Shown: in pieces, positions 8,280-15,587 of the stretch
How positions within the stretch are numbered: the stretch's first letter is position 1
Layout of the letters: every line of letters starts with the position of its first letter
Virus record (IMG/VR): IMGVR_UViG_3300036770_001405
Coordinates: 1 to 32,930 of that record
DNA from: a virus
Reading direction: 5' to 3' (one strand)
Length of the DNA stretch: 32,930 nt
The notes under the pieces: model-generated
Databases searched by the model: none
What the model was told of the DNA's origin: nothing
Seen by the model: only the letters and a program-made list of their open reading frames with translations
Program-made: the position numbers and the translations under genes

Positions 8280-9680
8280 ATGCCATTTGTTATATTACCA
8301 ACAAATAGTGCTTCTGGTGGCTATGAGATAACTAACTCATTAAGATTTAATTCTGGTAGTTCAGATTACTTATCAAGAACTTATGGAACACCAACTAATA
8401 ACAAAATTTGGACTTTGTCTTTTTGGGTTAAAAGAACAGAATTAGGTAGAGAACAACATATTTTAAATGGTGGTGGACAACAATTTTATTTTAGTTCTGG
8501 AGATGTATTGTCTTTTGGAGATACTGGTTCTGCTCAGTTAGTTACTTCACAAGTATTTAGAGATGTTTCAGCTTGGTATCATATAATATTAGCAGTTGAT
8601 ACAACACAAGCAACATCTACAAATAGAGATAAAATATATATTAATGGTACAGAAGTAACATCATTTAGTACAAGTACTTATCCTTCACAAAATTCAAGTT
8701 CATCTTGGAATACAGCTTCAACTGCATATTATATTGGAAGATATAATCCTTCACCATCTGGCTATTATTGGAGTACATATTTATCAGACGTATTTTTCAT
8801 TGATGGACAACAATTAACACCATCATCATTCGGTGAAACAGATGAAGATACAGGAATATGGAAACCAAAAGCATATACAGGTACTTATGGAACTAATGGT
8901 TTCTACCTGCAATTTAAAAACTCATCATCTCTTGGTACAGATTCTTCAGGAAATGGAAATAACTTTACAGTAAATAATTTAACTTCAGTAGATCAAAGCA
9001 CAGACACACCAACTAATAATTTTGCTACAATGAATCCGTTAAGAGTTCCAACTGGAAATCCAGCTACATTTACAAATGGTAATTTAACAGTAGCATCTAA
9101 TACAGGTGGTGGTTATTATGATGGAAGAAGTACAATTACAATGACAACAGGTAAATGGTATTTTGAAGCTAAATTAGTTTCAGAATCAAGTTCAAATGTT
9201 GGATTTATAGGAATTCAAAATGCAGATTCATATCAAGCAGAAATGTACAATAGTGGACAAGGTGTTTATGCTTCTTATTATTCTGGTGGTTGGCAATATC
9301 AAGGAACTGGTAATTTTGTTAATAACGATACAACTTCTTATACTGGAAGTTCTTATACTGCTGGAGATATAATATCTGTTGCTTTAGATTGTGATAATGC
9401 AAAATTATATTTTGGTAAAAATGGAACTTGGCAAAATTCAGGAGTTCCAACTTCAGGTGCGACAGGAACTGGTGCAGTTTCTATAACAAGTGGATTACCT
9501 TATTTATTTGCAGTTGATGATGCATCAAATGGACAAACTGTAACTTGGGATTGTAATTTTGGTTCACCACCATACTCAGCTAATTCATATACTGATGGTG
9601 CTGGGAGAGGAAATTTTTCGTATGCTGTTCCCAGTGGTTATTTTGCACTCTGCACAGCAAATTTGAGTTTGTATGGTTAA
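8280..9680 (+). CDS. Receptor-binding / fibre protein with LamG and SPRY-like domains, 3'-truncated by HNH gene
   Basis: 466 residues beginning right after the previous stop. Residues about 15-195 form a concanavalin/LamG-like domain (LRFNSGSSDYLSRT, WTLSFWVKRTE, DKIYINGTEV). Residues about 275-440 form a SPRY/B30.2-like domain (GKWYFEAKLVSESSSNVGFI, DIISVALDCDNAKLYFGKNG, VTWDCNFGSPPY). The end SGYFALCTANL is where marine phage fibres of this type normally continue into a segment beginning like YFNTVLYTGN. That segment is found instead at the start of the 10557 gene, beyond the HNH gene. The protein is thus probably the N-terminal half of a split receptor-binding protein. Confidence 0.75.
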   Translation: MPFVILPTNSASGGYEITNSLRFNSGSSDYLSRTYGTPTNNKIWTLSFWVKRTELGREQHILNGGGQQFYFSSGDVLSFGDTGSAQLVTSQVFRDVSAWYHIILAVDTTQATSTNRDKIYINGTEVTSFSTSTYPSQNSSSSWNTASTAYYIGRYNPSPSGYYWSTYLSDVFFIDGQQLTPSSFGETDEDTGIWKPKAYTGTYGTNGFYLQFKNSSSLGTDSSGNGNNFTVNNLTSVDQSTDTPTNNFATMNPLRVPTGNPATFTNGNLTVASNTGGGYYDGRSTITMTTGKWYFEAKLVSESSSNVGFIGIQNADSYQAEMYNSGQGVYASYYSGGWQYQGTGNFVNNDTTSYTGSSYTAGDIISVALDCDNAKLYFGKNGTWQNSGVPTSGATGTGAVSITSGLPYLFAVDDASNGQTVTWDCNFGSPPYSANSYTDGAGRGNFSYAVPSGYFALCTANLSLYG

Positions 9681-10557
9681 TAAAATGGAAACAATAAACA
9701 ATAAATACAAAGTTTGGCATGACAATATAATTGCTAGAGGTAAGAATAGAGTTTTAACTGGTTATCAAGAAAAACACCATATCATTCCTAAATCATTAGG
9801 TGGTAGCAATTCAAAAGATAATCTTGTTGCTTTAACTCCTAAAGAACATTTCATTATACATATTCTTCTTTGCAAATTTACAATAGGTAAATCAAGAATT
9901 AAAATGCTTAATGCTTTACATGCTATGATGTTCTTTACCACAAAACGCAGAGGTTATAAAACCTCATCAAGAATTGTTGCAAATCTAAGAATAGAATTTC
10001 AAAAAAACAATCCAGTATTTGACCCTGAAGTTAGAAAAAAAATAGGATTAGGTAACAAAGGTAAAATAGTAAGTGCTGAAGGAAGAAGAAATATGAGTTT
10101 AGCACACATGGGATTAAGAAACTCTCTTGGCTTTAAACACCCTAAAGAATTTGGCGAAAGAATAAGCAGAATGAATAAAGGAACTAAATATAGTCTTGGA
10201 TTAAAACACATGAACAAAGATGGAAAAGGTTATTTTATTAAAAAAGAATTAGTACAAGAATATTTAGACAAAGGTTATAAATTAGGAATGGAAAGAAGTT
10301 ATATAACAGATGCGTATAGAAAATTACAGTCAGACAAAGCAAAAGGTAAATATCATGTTAAAGGCAGAATCTTCATTACTAAAGATGGTAAGAATAAATT
10401 AATAAAAAAAGAACAACTTAACGAATACCAAAACTTAGGATATACAGTTGGTAGAGATGAATCTCATGTTACAAAAGAAGTGAGAGAAAAAATATCATAT
10501 ATGCGTAAATTGTATTGGAAGAATAAAAAAGAACAACAACTAACTAAGGTAGCATAA
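9673..10557 (+). CDS. HNH homing endonuclease with NUMOD-like DNA-binding repeats
   Basis: 294 residues, overlapping the end of the SPRY gene by 8 bases; an alternative ATG lies at 9685. An HNH fold is visible at residues 31-63: QEKHHIIPKSLGGSNSKDNL, then KEHFIIH, with His35/His36, Asn50, His59 and His63 as likely active-site or metal residues. The middle is basic with NUMOD3-like helices (RKKIGLGNKGK, SAEGRRNMS). The C-terminal part carries a tandem pair of about 31-residue units (NKDGKGYFIKKELVQEYLDK and TKDGKNKLIKKEQLNEYQNL, each followed by GY..G..RS/DES), probably DNA-binding modules. The stop overlaps the following ATG (TAATG). It acts as a selfish site-specific nuclease gene. Confidence 0.85.
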   Translation: MVNKMETINNKYKVWHDNIIARGKNRVLTGYQEKHHIIPKSLGGSNSKDNLVALTPKEHFIIHILLCKFTIGKSRIKMLNALHAMMFFTTKRRGYKTSSRIVANLRIEFQKNNPVFDPEVRKKIGLGNKGKIVSAEGRRNMSLAHMGLRNSLGFKHPKEFGERISRMNKGTKYSLGLKHMNKDGKGYFIKKELVQEYLDKGYKLGMERSYITDAYRKLQSDKAKGKYHVKGRIFITKDGKNKLIKKEQLNEYQNLGYTVGRDESHVTKEVREKISYMRKLYWKNKKEQQLTKVA

Positions 10558-11621
10558 TGAGTTTTTCTAGCATAGACAAACCTAGTAAATATTTTAATAC
10601 AGTTCTTTATACTGGTAATATAACAGCACCAAGAACAATAACTGGAGTAGGTTTTAATCCTGATTTAGTTTGGGTTAAAGATAGAAGTAATGCTAATTGG
10701 CATTTTTTATCAGATACAGTAAGGGGTTCAAATAAAAATTTAGCAACAAATGCAACAGACGCAGAAGCAAATCCAACAACTTATGGAAATGGTGGAATAG
10801 GAACTCCAACAACAGATGGTTTTACAATAGTAAGTGGAACAACAAATTCTGGTAATGTTAATACTAATGGTAGTTTATATACTTCTTGGAACTGGTTAGC
10901 TGGTGGAACTGGTGTATCAAACACATCAGGAACAATATCAAGCACAGTATCAGCTAATACAACAAGCGGATTTAGTATTGTAAGTTATACTGGTAATGGA
11001 ACAAATGGTGCTACTTTTGGTCATGGATTAGGAGTTACACCTAAAATGGTAATTGTAAAAAGAAGATCAACATCAGGAACTGGTTGGTTTACTTATCATG
11101 TTGGGTTAACAAATAATCAATATTATATATATTTAAACTCAACAAACGCACAAGCAACAGGTGGACAAACAACTTGGAATATTAATTCATCAACAGTTGG
11201 TATGTACACATATACTGATTACAATGGTAATGGTGATACTTACATCGCCTACTGCTTTGCTGAAGTAAAAGGATATTCTAAATTTGGTTCTTACACAGGT
11301 AATGGTTCAACTGATGGAACATTCGTATATACAGGTTTTAAACCTGCGTTTGTTCTGTTTAAAAGAACAGATGCGATTGATGATTGGATAATAGAAGATA
11401 ATAAAAGAAGTACATACAATGTAATAGATGCAAGATTATTTCCAAGTGATAGTAGTGCTGAATTAAGTAATGGAAATGGTAAAGTTGATTATTTATCTAA
11501 TGGTTTTAAAATAAGACATACTGCCGCAAATATGAATGCTTCTGGTGGAACATATATCTACATGGCATTTGCAGAAAATCCTTTTGTAAGTTCTAAAGGT
11601 TTACCTACGACTGCAAGATGA
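10557..11621 (+). CDS. Fibre protein C-terminal partner (YTGN / DUF7483-like)
   Basis: 354 residues. It starts KPSKYFNTVLYTGN and continues TGVGFNPDLVWVKDRS, NWHFLSDTVRGSNK, and a second related unit FSIVSYTGNGTNG with LGVTPKMVIVKRRS. It ends FAENPFVSSKGLP. In related marine phage fibres as I remember them, this module follows the LamG/SPRY part in one polypeptide. Here it begins at an ATG created at the stop of the HNH gene. It probably reassociates with the 466-residue protein in the virion, but a stand-alone fibre is possible. Composition is like the other fibre genes (Gly/Asn/Thr/Ser-rich). Confidence 0.7.
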   Translation: MSFSSIDKPSKYFNTVLYTGNITAPRTITGVGFNPDLVWVKDRSNANWHFLSDTVRGSNKNLATNATDAEANPTTYGNGGIGTPTTDGFTIVSGTTNSGNVNTNGSLYTSWNWLAGGTGVSNTSGTISSTVSANTTSGFSIVSYTGNGTNGATFGHGLGVTPKMVIVKRRSTSGTGWFTYHVGLTNNQYYIYLNSTNAQATGGQTTWNINSSTVGMYTYTDYNGNGDTYIAYCFAEVKGYSKFGSYTGNGSTDGTFVYTGFKPAFVLFKRTDAIDDWIIEDNKRSTYNVIDARLFPSDSSAELSNGNGKVDYLSNGFKIRHTAANMNASGGTYIYMAFAENPFVSSKGLPTTAR

Positions 11622-11725
11622 TTTGGTTTATCTTAGGAATAATTATAGGCATCTGGTTTGAGTGGCGATACCAAAATGCTAATCATATTATAGAATCAAT
11701 TAAAGAACATTTAAATATTAAGTAG
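11618..11725 (+). CDS. 35-residue membrane microprotein
   Basis: An ATGA overlap with the fibre gene stop starts MIWFILGIIIGIWFEWRYQN, followed by a short hydrophilic tail ending HLNIK. One N-terminal membrane helix (residues 2-14) with a cytoplasmic tail is likely. The coupled start supports translation. It lies between the fibre gene and the second HNH gene. The function is unknown; a small membrane protein aiding lysis is conceivable, but nothing in the sequence shows it. Confidence 0.55.
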   Translation: MIWFILGIIIGIWFEWRYQNANHIIESIKEHLNIK

Positions 11726-11727
11726 TC

Positions 11728-12252
11728 TTGTCATCTATTTGCCTAAATACTCTTTGCAATAAACAATATTTTAAAAAAAGATCAGATCAAAATTTTTGCT
11801 CAAACAAATGTAATAAAAAACACTTTTATGACAATAATAAAGATTTAATAAAGTTAAGATTAAAGTCGTCTTATAAAAAGTTTAGAAAACAAAGATTAAA
11901 AAAAGTAAAAGAAAATTACAAAATAAATAGAGAAAAAATATTAAAATATAGAAAAGGATATTACCAAAAAAATTCAGAGCATATAAAACTTTATGTAAGA
12001 AATTGGAGAAAAACTAACAAGAAGATAACAAACTCATATAAAGCCAAAAGAAAATTAATGCAAAAAAATGCAATACCTAAATGGGCTAATCTTAAAAAGA
12101 TTAAAGAAATATATGCCAAATGCCCAGATGGATACCACGTAGATCATATTATACCAATTAACAGTAAGGTAGTTTGTGGTTTGCACGTAGAGTGGAACTT
12201 ACAATATCTTCCAGCTAAAGAAAATTTAGCTAAAAGCAATAAACTATCTTGA
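11728..12252 (+). CDS. HNH homing endonuclease with N-terminal zinc ribbon
   Basis: 174 residues with a TTG start at 11728, chosen because it keeps the complete Cys4 ribbon (Cys5, Cys10, Cys24, Cys28; SDQNFCSNKC). The middle is very basic and helical with Tyr/Lys repeats, typical of this phage endonuclease class. The C-terminus carries the HNH core YHVDHIIPINSK, then VCGLHVEWNLQYLPAKEN. It lies just downstream of the fibre cassette, so together the two HNH genes bracket the fibre segment at 10557-11621. No ribosome site is obvious; expression may depend on coupling to the microprotein two bases upstream. Confidence 0.8.
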   Translation: MSSICLNTLCNKQYFKKRSDQNFCSNKCNKKHFYDNNKDLIKLRLKSSYKKFRKQRLKKVKENYKINREKILKYRKGYYQKNSEHIKLYVRNWRKTNKKITNSYKAKRKLMQKNAIPKWANLKKIKEIYAKCPDGYHVDHIIPINSKVVCGLHVEWNLQYLPAKENLAKSNKLS

Positions 12253-12256
12253 AATT

Positions 12257-12271
12257 TGTTGCAACGCAACA
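12257..12271. other. Small hairpin after the HNH gene
   Basis: TGTTGC-AAC-GCAACA forms a perfect 6-bp stem with a 3-base loop, five bases after the HNH stop. No T-run follows, so it is not a convincing intrinsic terminator. The stem core GTTGC/GCAAC also occurs in the 29344 hairpin. Confidence 0.4.
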
Positions 12272-12302
12272 TATATATCCTAAAACTAAATAGGAGAATA
12301 AA

Positions 12303-12425
12303 ATGTTTACATTTAAACTACCGACTTACGAAGAACTAAAACAAAACTACGAAACATACTTAAAAGATGTTCAGAAGTTTTATAAAGACTGGTATTCGGA
12401 TATACAAAAGACTTTTAACAAATAA
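12303..12425 (+). CDS. 40-residue amphipathic small protein
   Basis: ATG 12303 follows the good ribosome site TAGGAG with correct spacing. The protein (MFTFKLPTYEEL..., ending IQKTFNK) is rich in Tyr, Lys and Phe and looks like one amphipathic helix. It carries no recognisable domain. It begins a new cluster downstream of the second HNH gene. Strong initiation signals make translation likely; the function is unknown. Confidence 0.55.
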   Translation: MFTFKLPTYEELKQNYETYLKDVQKFYKDWYSDIQKTFNK

Positions 12426-12455
12426 CTTTATTAAAACACAATAGTTTGATATTAC

Positions 12456-12476
12456 TGCACAAAAATTTAATGTGCA
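12456..12476. other. Weak intergenic stem-loop
   Basis: TGCACA and TGTGCA flank a 9-base A/T loop in the gap between two small genes. The short T-run after it is interrupted by ACA. It could be a weak terminator or a processing site; support is only the inverted repeat. Confidence 0.3.
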
Positions 12477-12536
12477 TTTACAAACTTTGGATTGGTGGGT
12501 GTGTCTTGCTAAAGTCTTGCAAATGCTTAAAAGACA

Positions 12537-12725
12537 ATGGCAAGAACACAGAACGAAGAACTAATATCTCTAAAGGGACATATCACAGGAATTAAGAGAG
12601 AAGTTAAATTACTTGGTTGCTCAGTATATAAGCTGGAAAAGAAACTAGAAACTCTATTCTGGTCTATATTATGTGGACTTGGTGCTTTATCATTGGCTTT
12701 GATTACAATATTTCTTGCTAAGTAA
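12537..12725 (+). CDS. XhlA-like coiled-coil membrane protein (candidate holin partner)
   Basis: 62 residues: a hydrophilic, probably coiled-coil N-terminal half (LKGHITGIKREVKLL ... YKLEKKLETL) followed by one membrane helix, FWSILCGLGALSLALITIFL (residues about 41-60), and a short AK tail. This layout matches the haemolysin XhlA family, membrane proteins found beside phage holins and endolysins. It lies upstream of the metallophosphoesterase and M15 endolysin genes, fitting a lysis cluster. The family assignment is by layout only. Confidence 0.5.
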   Translation: MARTQNEELISLKGHITGIKREVKLLGCSVYKLEKKLETLFWSILCGLGALSLALITIFLAK

Positions 12726-12766
12726 GTATTGCTTAAAACGGCAAATACAACTAACAGAATAGGTAT

Positions 12767-13474
12767 ATGAAAAATAAAAGAATATTAGTCATATCTGATT
12801 TACACTTTCCATTTGCTCATAAAGACTGGCATGGATTTCTTACAAAGTTAAAAGCTAAATACAAACCTGATACTATTGTAAATATTGGTGATGAAATGGA
12901 TTTTCATTCTATCAATGTATCTCACACAATAGACCCTGATCTTCCATCTCCTAAAGATGAATTAGAACTTGGTAAAAAAGAAATACACAGACTTCATAAA
13001 CTATTCCCACAAATGACTTTATTAGAATCAAATCATGGTTCTATGGTTTTAAGACGTGCTATGGCAAAAGGAATGACCAAATCTTTTATTAAGTCTTACA
13101 ATCAAATATTAGAAGTTGGTAAAGGTTGGGAATGGAAAGAAAAACATTTTATAGACACAGATAAAGGTAGAATACTTTTTGCACATCAATTCTCACCTGA
13201 TGTTTCTAAAGCTGTTGCTCAGTATGCTCTATCAGTTGTTCAGGGTCATTATCATACAATTAGCGAAGTAAGATTTCATGGAAACGATTTTCATTTAAAC
13301 TTTGGAATGACTGTTGGTTGCTTAATTAATAAAGATGCACTTGCTATGAATTACATGAGACTTAACTTAAAGAAACCTATTTTATCTTGTGGACTAATTA
13401 CAAATGGTATGCCACATTTAACACCAATGTATTTGAAACGTAACGGAGATTGGGATAACAATATCTATATATGA
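12767..13474 (+). CDS. Calcineurin-like metallophosphoesterase
   Basis: 235 residues with the ordered metal-binding motifs of the calcineurin-like phosphoesterase family: D-L-H (Asp11, His13), GDEMD (Gly41-Asp42), SNHG (Asn89-His90, in place of the usual GNHD/E), a lone His140 (FAHQF) and GHYH (160-163). All dimetal ligands appear present, so an active phosphodiesterase or phosphatase is expected. The substrate is unknown; phage relatives are proposed to act on nucleotides or nucleic-acid ends. It starts after AATAGG and its stop overlaps the endolysin ATG. The ESNHGS variant after the conserved Asn-His is the only oddity. Confidence 0.85.
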   Translation: MKNKRILVISDLHFPFAHKDWHGFLTKLKAKYKPDTIVNIGDEMDFHSINVSHTIDPDLPSPKDELELGKKEIHRLHKLFPQMTLLESNHGSMVLRRAMAKGMTKSFIKSYNQILEVGKGWEWKEKHFIDTDKGRILFAHQFSPDVSKAVAQYALSVVQGHYHTISEVRFHGNDFHLNFGMTVGCLINKDALAMNYMRLNLKKPILSCGLITNGMPHLTPMYLKRNGDWDNNIYI

Positions 13475-13914
13475 AAGAAGTAAGTTTGAAGGAACTGCTT
13501 TTTAGTGAGACTGCTACAAGACTAAACATTCCAAACGAAGCTACCGATTCAATCTTAATCAATCTACAAATATTAATCTACGAAGTTATCAATCCAATCA
13601 TAAATCAATTTGGAGACATTAAAATAACTTCTGGTTATCGTTCTCCTGAATTATGCAAAGCAATAGGAAGTTCTACAACATCACAACATACTCTTGGTCA
13701 AGCTGTTGATTGCGAAGTTCTAGGAGTGCCTAATAAACAACTTGCTGACTGGGTAGTTAATCATTTAGAATTTGACCAATGTATTTTAGAATTTTGGAAA
13801 CCAGAAGAAACTAATTCAGGTTGGGTTCATATCTCTTACAACAAAGGTAATAATCGTAAAATGTATTTAAGAGCATACAAAGCTAATGGAAGAACAGTAT
13901 ATGAAGTCTTATAA
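13471..13914 (+). CDS. Peptidase M15-type endolysin (D-Ala peptidase)
   Basis: 147 residues of the M15_3 type: SGYRSPELCKAIG (54-66), then SQHTLGQAVDCE with zinc ligands His73 and Asp80, and GWVHIS with His120. These enzymes cut peptide bonds in peptidoglycan stems. There is no signal peptide, so release needs a holin. It overlaps the phosphoesterase stop (ATGA) and precedes the DUF3310 gene. It is one of two cell-wall hydrolases here; the other is the glucosaminidase at 22205. Confidence 0.9.
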   Translation: MKEVSLKELLFSETATRLNIPNEATDSILINLQILIYEVINPIINQFGDIKITSGYRSPELCKAIGSSTTSQHTLGQAVDCEVLGVPNKQLADWVVNHLEFDQCILEFWKPEETNSGWVHISYNKGNNRKMYLRAYKANGRTVYEVL

Positions 13915-14110
13915 AAAACAAGTTGGTGGAAGCCACTATAAAAAATACAAGATTCAACCAGTTGAGTTTATAGTTAAAAATAATATTGGATTTGTAGAAG
14001 GAAACATAATAAAGTACGTATTGCGATTTAAAGAGAAGGGTGGTGTTCAAGACTTAGAAAAGGCAAAACACTACATAGAACTGCTAATAGATTCAACTAA
14101 AAGTAGATAA
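13901..14110 (+). CDS. DUF3310 family small protein
   Basis: 69 residues from ATG 13901, preferred over the in-frame ATG 13886 because GGAAGA lies upstream at usable spacing. The DUF3310 signature is clear: VGGSHYKKYKIQPVEFI, then GNIIKYVLRFKEKGG and DLEKAKHYIELL. This small helical family is widespread in phages and sometimes annotated as a nucleotide kinase without solid proof. It overlaps the end of the endolysin gene, so it is co-translated with the lysis cluster. Confidence 0.8.
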   Translation: MKSYKKQVGGSHYKKYKIQPVEFIVKNNIGFVEGNIIKYVLRFKEKGGVQDLEKAKHYIELLIDSTKSR

Positions 14111-14248
14111 TATCATTTAAAACGATTTATAGCTTGTTTTAACGCACGTGGCTTTAAATACAAGAAAACGACAACCGAACCTATAATATCAAAAAAAAAG
14201 GGTAATTTGTCGGTTTAAATAGGCAAATTTAAGGAGTTTAAAGTTACA
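14111..14248 (+). promoter_or_regulatory. Intergenic promoter region upstream of the 240-residue protein
   Basis: A perfect -10 hexamer TATAAT lies at 14182-14187; the -35 at the right distance (near 14159) is poor. The hexamer is bracketed by an imperfect inverted repeat, AAACGACAA (14166-14174) and TTGTCGGTTT (14207-14216), which might be an operator. Upstream, TTAAAAC (14117-14123) and GTTTTAA (14136-14142) can form a 7-bp stem that might end the previous unit. A strong ribosome site AAGGAG (about 14231) precedes ATG 14249. This would give the downstream gene its own transcript. Confidence 0.45.
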
Positions 14249-14971
14249 ATGGCATTTAATATACAAAATAAGGAAGAAAACCAGAACGCACCATTTGGTT
14301 TATTAGTACAAAAAGGATTAGTAGAAGATTTTTCAGCTTATGGCACTTATGGCTATAATGCAGATGTAAGCACATCATTTGAAACAATATGGACTGGTGG
14401 TGGATTGTATTCATATCCAACTACTGCAAGTACAGCTTCAGTAACAAGTTCAGACACAGTTTCTGACAATGGTGGAACAGTTGATCTTTACGGATTAAAC
14501 GCAAGTTACCAATTACAAACTGAAAGAGTTGCTATTGGACAAACATCTACAAATACTTGGATTAGAGTTTTTTCTGCAACTTTAGTAAATGCAACAACTG
14601 GAAATGCCAATGTTGGCACAATTACAGTTACTGTTGATTCTAAATCTGTTGCTGTCATTCCTGCGACTTATGGAAAATCTTTAGCTTGTATTTATACTGT
14701 GCCTGCAAACTGCAGAGCATTTATTATGACTTCTGGTATCGGTGTTTCCAAGCAAAAAGAAATAGAAGCTAAATTAATGATTAGAAAATTAACTGATGGA
14801 AATGCTTTTAATACTATTGGTTATCAAACTTTATTTGGTGGAAATGCTTATCAAGAATTTACTGTACCATTTTTAGTAGATCAAAAAACAGACATAGAAA
14901 TTAGAGCAAAAGCAGATGCTACTACTGCTGTATCAGCTACATTTTCTTTATACGTTGAGGAATATCATTAA
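14249..14971 (+). CDS. Beta-rich probable virion protein
   Basis: 240 residues, Thr/Ser/Ala/Gly-rich, mostly predicted beta. The segment TSFETIWTGGGLYSYPTTAS followed by alternating Thr/Ser/Val resembles a recurring domain in marine phage structural proteins of unknown role (ETIW..GG.Y.YP, then a GQT repeat and R-V-F...). Strong translation signals and a probable promoter of its own suggest high expression, fitting a decoration protein or an appendage subunit. It lies away from the main morphogenesis cluster, directly before the holin-like gene. The role is inference. Confidence 0.55.
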   Translation: MAFNIQNKEENQNAPFGLLVQKGLVEDFSAYGTYGYNADVSTSFETIWTGGGLYSYPTTASTASVTSSDTVSDNGGTVDLYGLNASYQLQTERVAIGQTSTNTWIRVFSATLVNATTGNANVGTITVTVDSKSVAVIPATYGKSLACIYTVPANCRAFIMTSGIGVSKQKEIEAKLMIRKLTDGNAFNTIGYQTLFGGNAYQEFTVPFLVDQKTDIEIRAKADATTAVSATFSLYVEEYH

Positions 14972-15348
14972 TGTGGTGGAACATCATACCTACAGTAGTA
15001 AAAACTGGTGCTGAGATTTATAAGAATCATAAGCAATCAGAACTATTAGAATCTGAAGCTGAACGTAGATACTATGAACGTATGGCAAAAGGTGAGATAG
15101 AGTACACTAGAGATGTTTACGATCAACAAGATAAATCAATTAAAGACGAAATAGTATTATTTGTTGTTTGCATACCCATTGTCGTATTGTCTTATGCTAT
15201 CATTAGTGATGATGCTAATATCAAATCTAAACTAGATTTATTTTTTGATTACTTTGGTAAGTTTCCTTCTTGGTATCAATGGTTAATAGTAGGTATATTT
15301 TCTGCAATTTACGGATTAAAACCCACTCTTGATATATTCAAAAAGTAG
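14971..15348 (+). CDS. Holin-like membrane protein
   Basis: 125 residues starting in TAATG overlap with the previous gene. The N-terminal half is charged and helical (KQSELLESEAERRYYERMAK). Two membrane helices follow, at about 59-78 (EIVLFVVCIPIVVLSYAIIS) and 102-120 (YQWLIVGIFSAIYGLKPTL), with a basic end. The layout resembles phage and GTA holins of the multi-helix type that permeabilise the inner membrane to release endolysin. It is the best holin candidate here, with the 62-residue XhlA-like protein second. Confidence 0.6.
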   Translation: MWWNIIPTVVKTGAEIYKNHKQSELLESEAERRYYERMAKGEIEYTRDVYDQQDKSIKDEIVLFVVCIPIVVLSYAIISDDANIKSKLDLFFDYFGKFPSWYQWLIVGIFSAIYGLKPTLDIFKK

Positions 15349-15353
15349 TTGAA

Positions 15354-15587
15354 ATGAACTTTTACTTAATCACTTATGCTGTAAGCTTTGTGAAAGTAAA
15401 TGATGAGAGTATAAAAGAAGATATAGCTTATTGCAGATTCTTTGACACAGATTGTTTTGTAAATGCTAGTTCATTTTTAGCTTCATTAAAACAAGTTAAG
15501 AAACTTAGAATCACAGGAGTTGAATTTGAAGTAGAGGAATGTGGTTGGCACGATTATTATGAAGATATTTCAAATACTATTCACTAA
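15354..15587 (+). CDS. Hypothetical 77-residue protein
   Basis: A small mixed-composition protein beginning MNFYLITYAVSFVKVNDE, with acidic Cys/Trp/Tyr-rich residues near the end (EECGWHDYYEDIS). It resembles small alpha/beta proteins but was not recognised. It follows the holin-like gene by five bases and ends the rightward transcript. Its TAA overlaps the stop of the facing leftward gene (stops at 15584-15587), leaving no room for a terminator. Confidence 0.65.
   Translation: MNFYLITYAVSFVKVNDESIKEDIAYCRFFDTDCFVNASSFLASLKQVKKLRITGVEFEVEECGWHDYYEDISNTIH

Noticed and set aside
9660-10560. Group I intron carrying the HNH gene within the fibre gene
   Set aside because: The HNH frame fills almost the whole insert, leaving no space for an intron core, and its start and stop overlap the flanking frames directly. 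A free-standing endonuclease insertion fits better.
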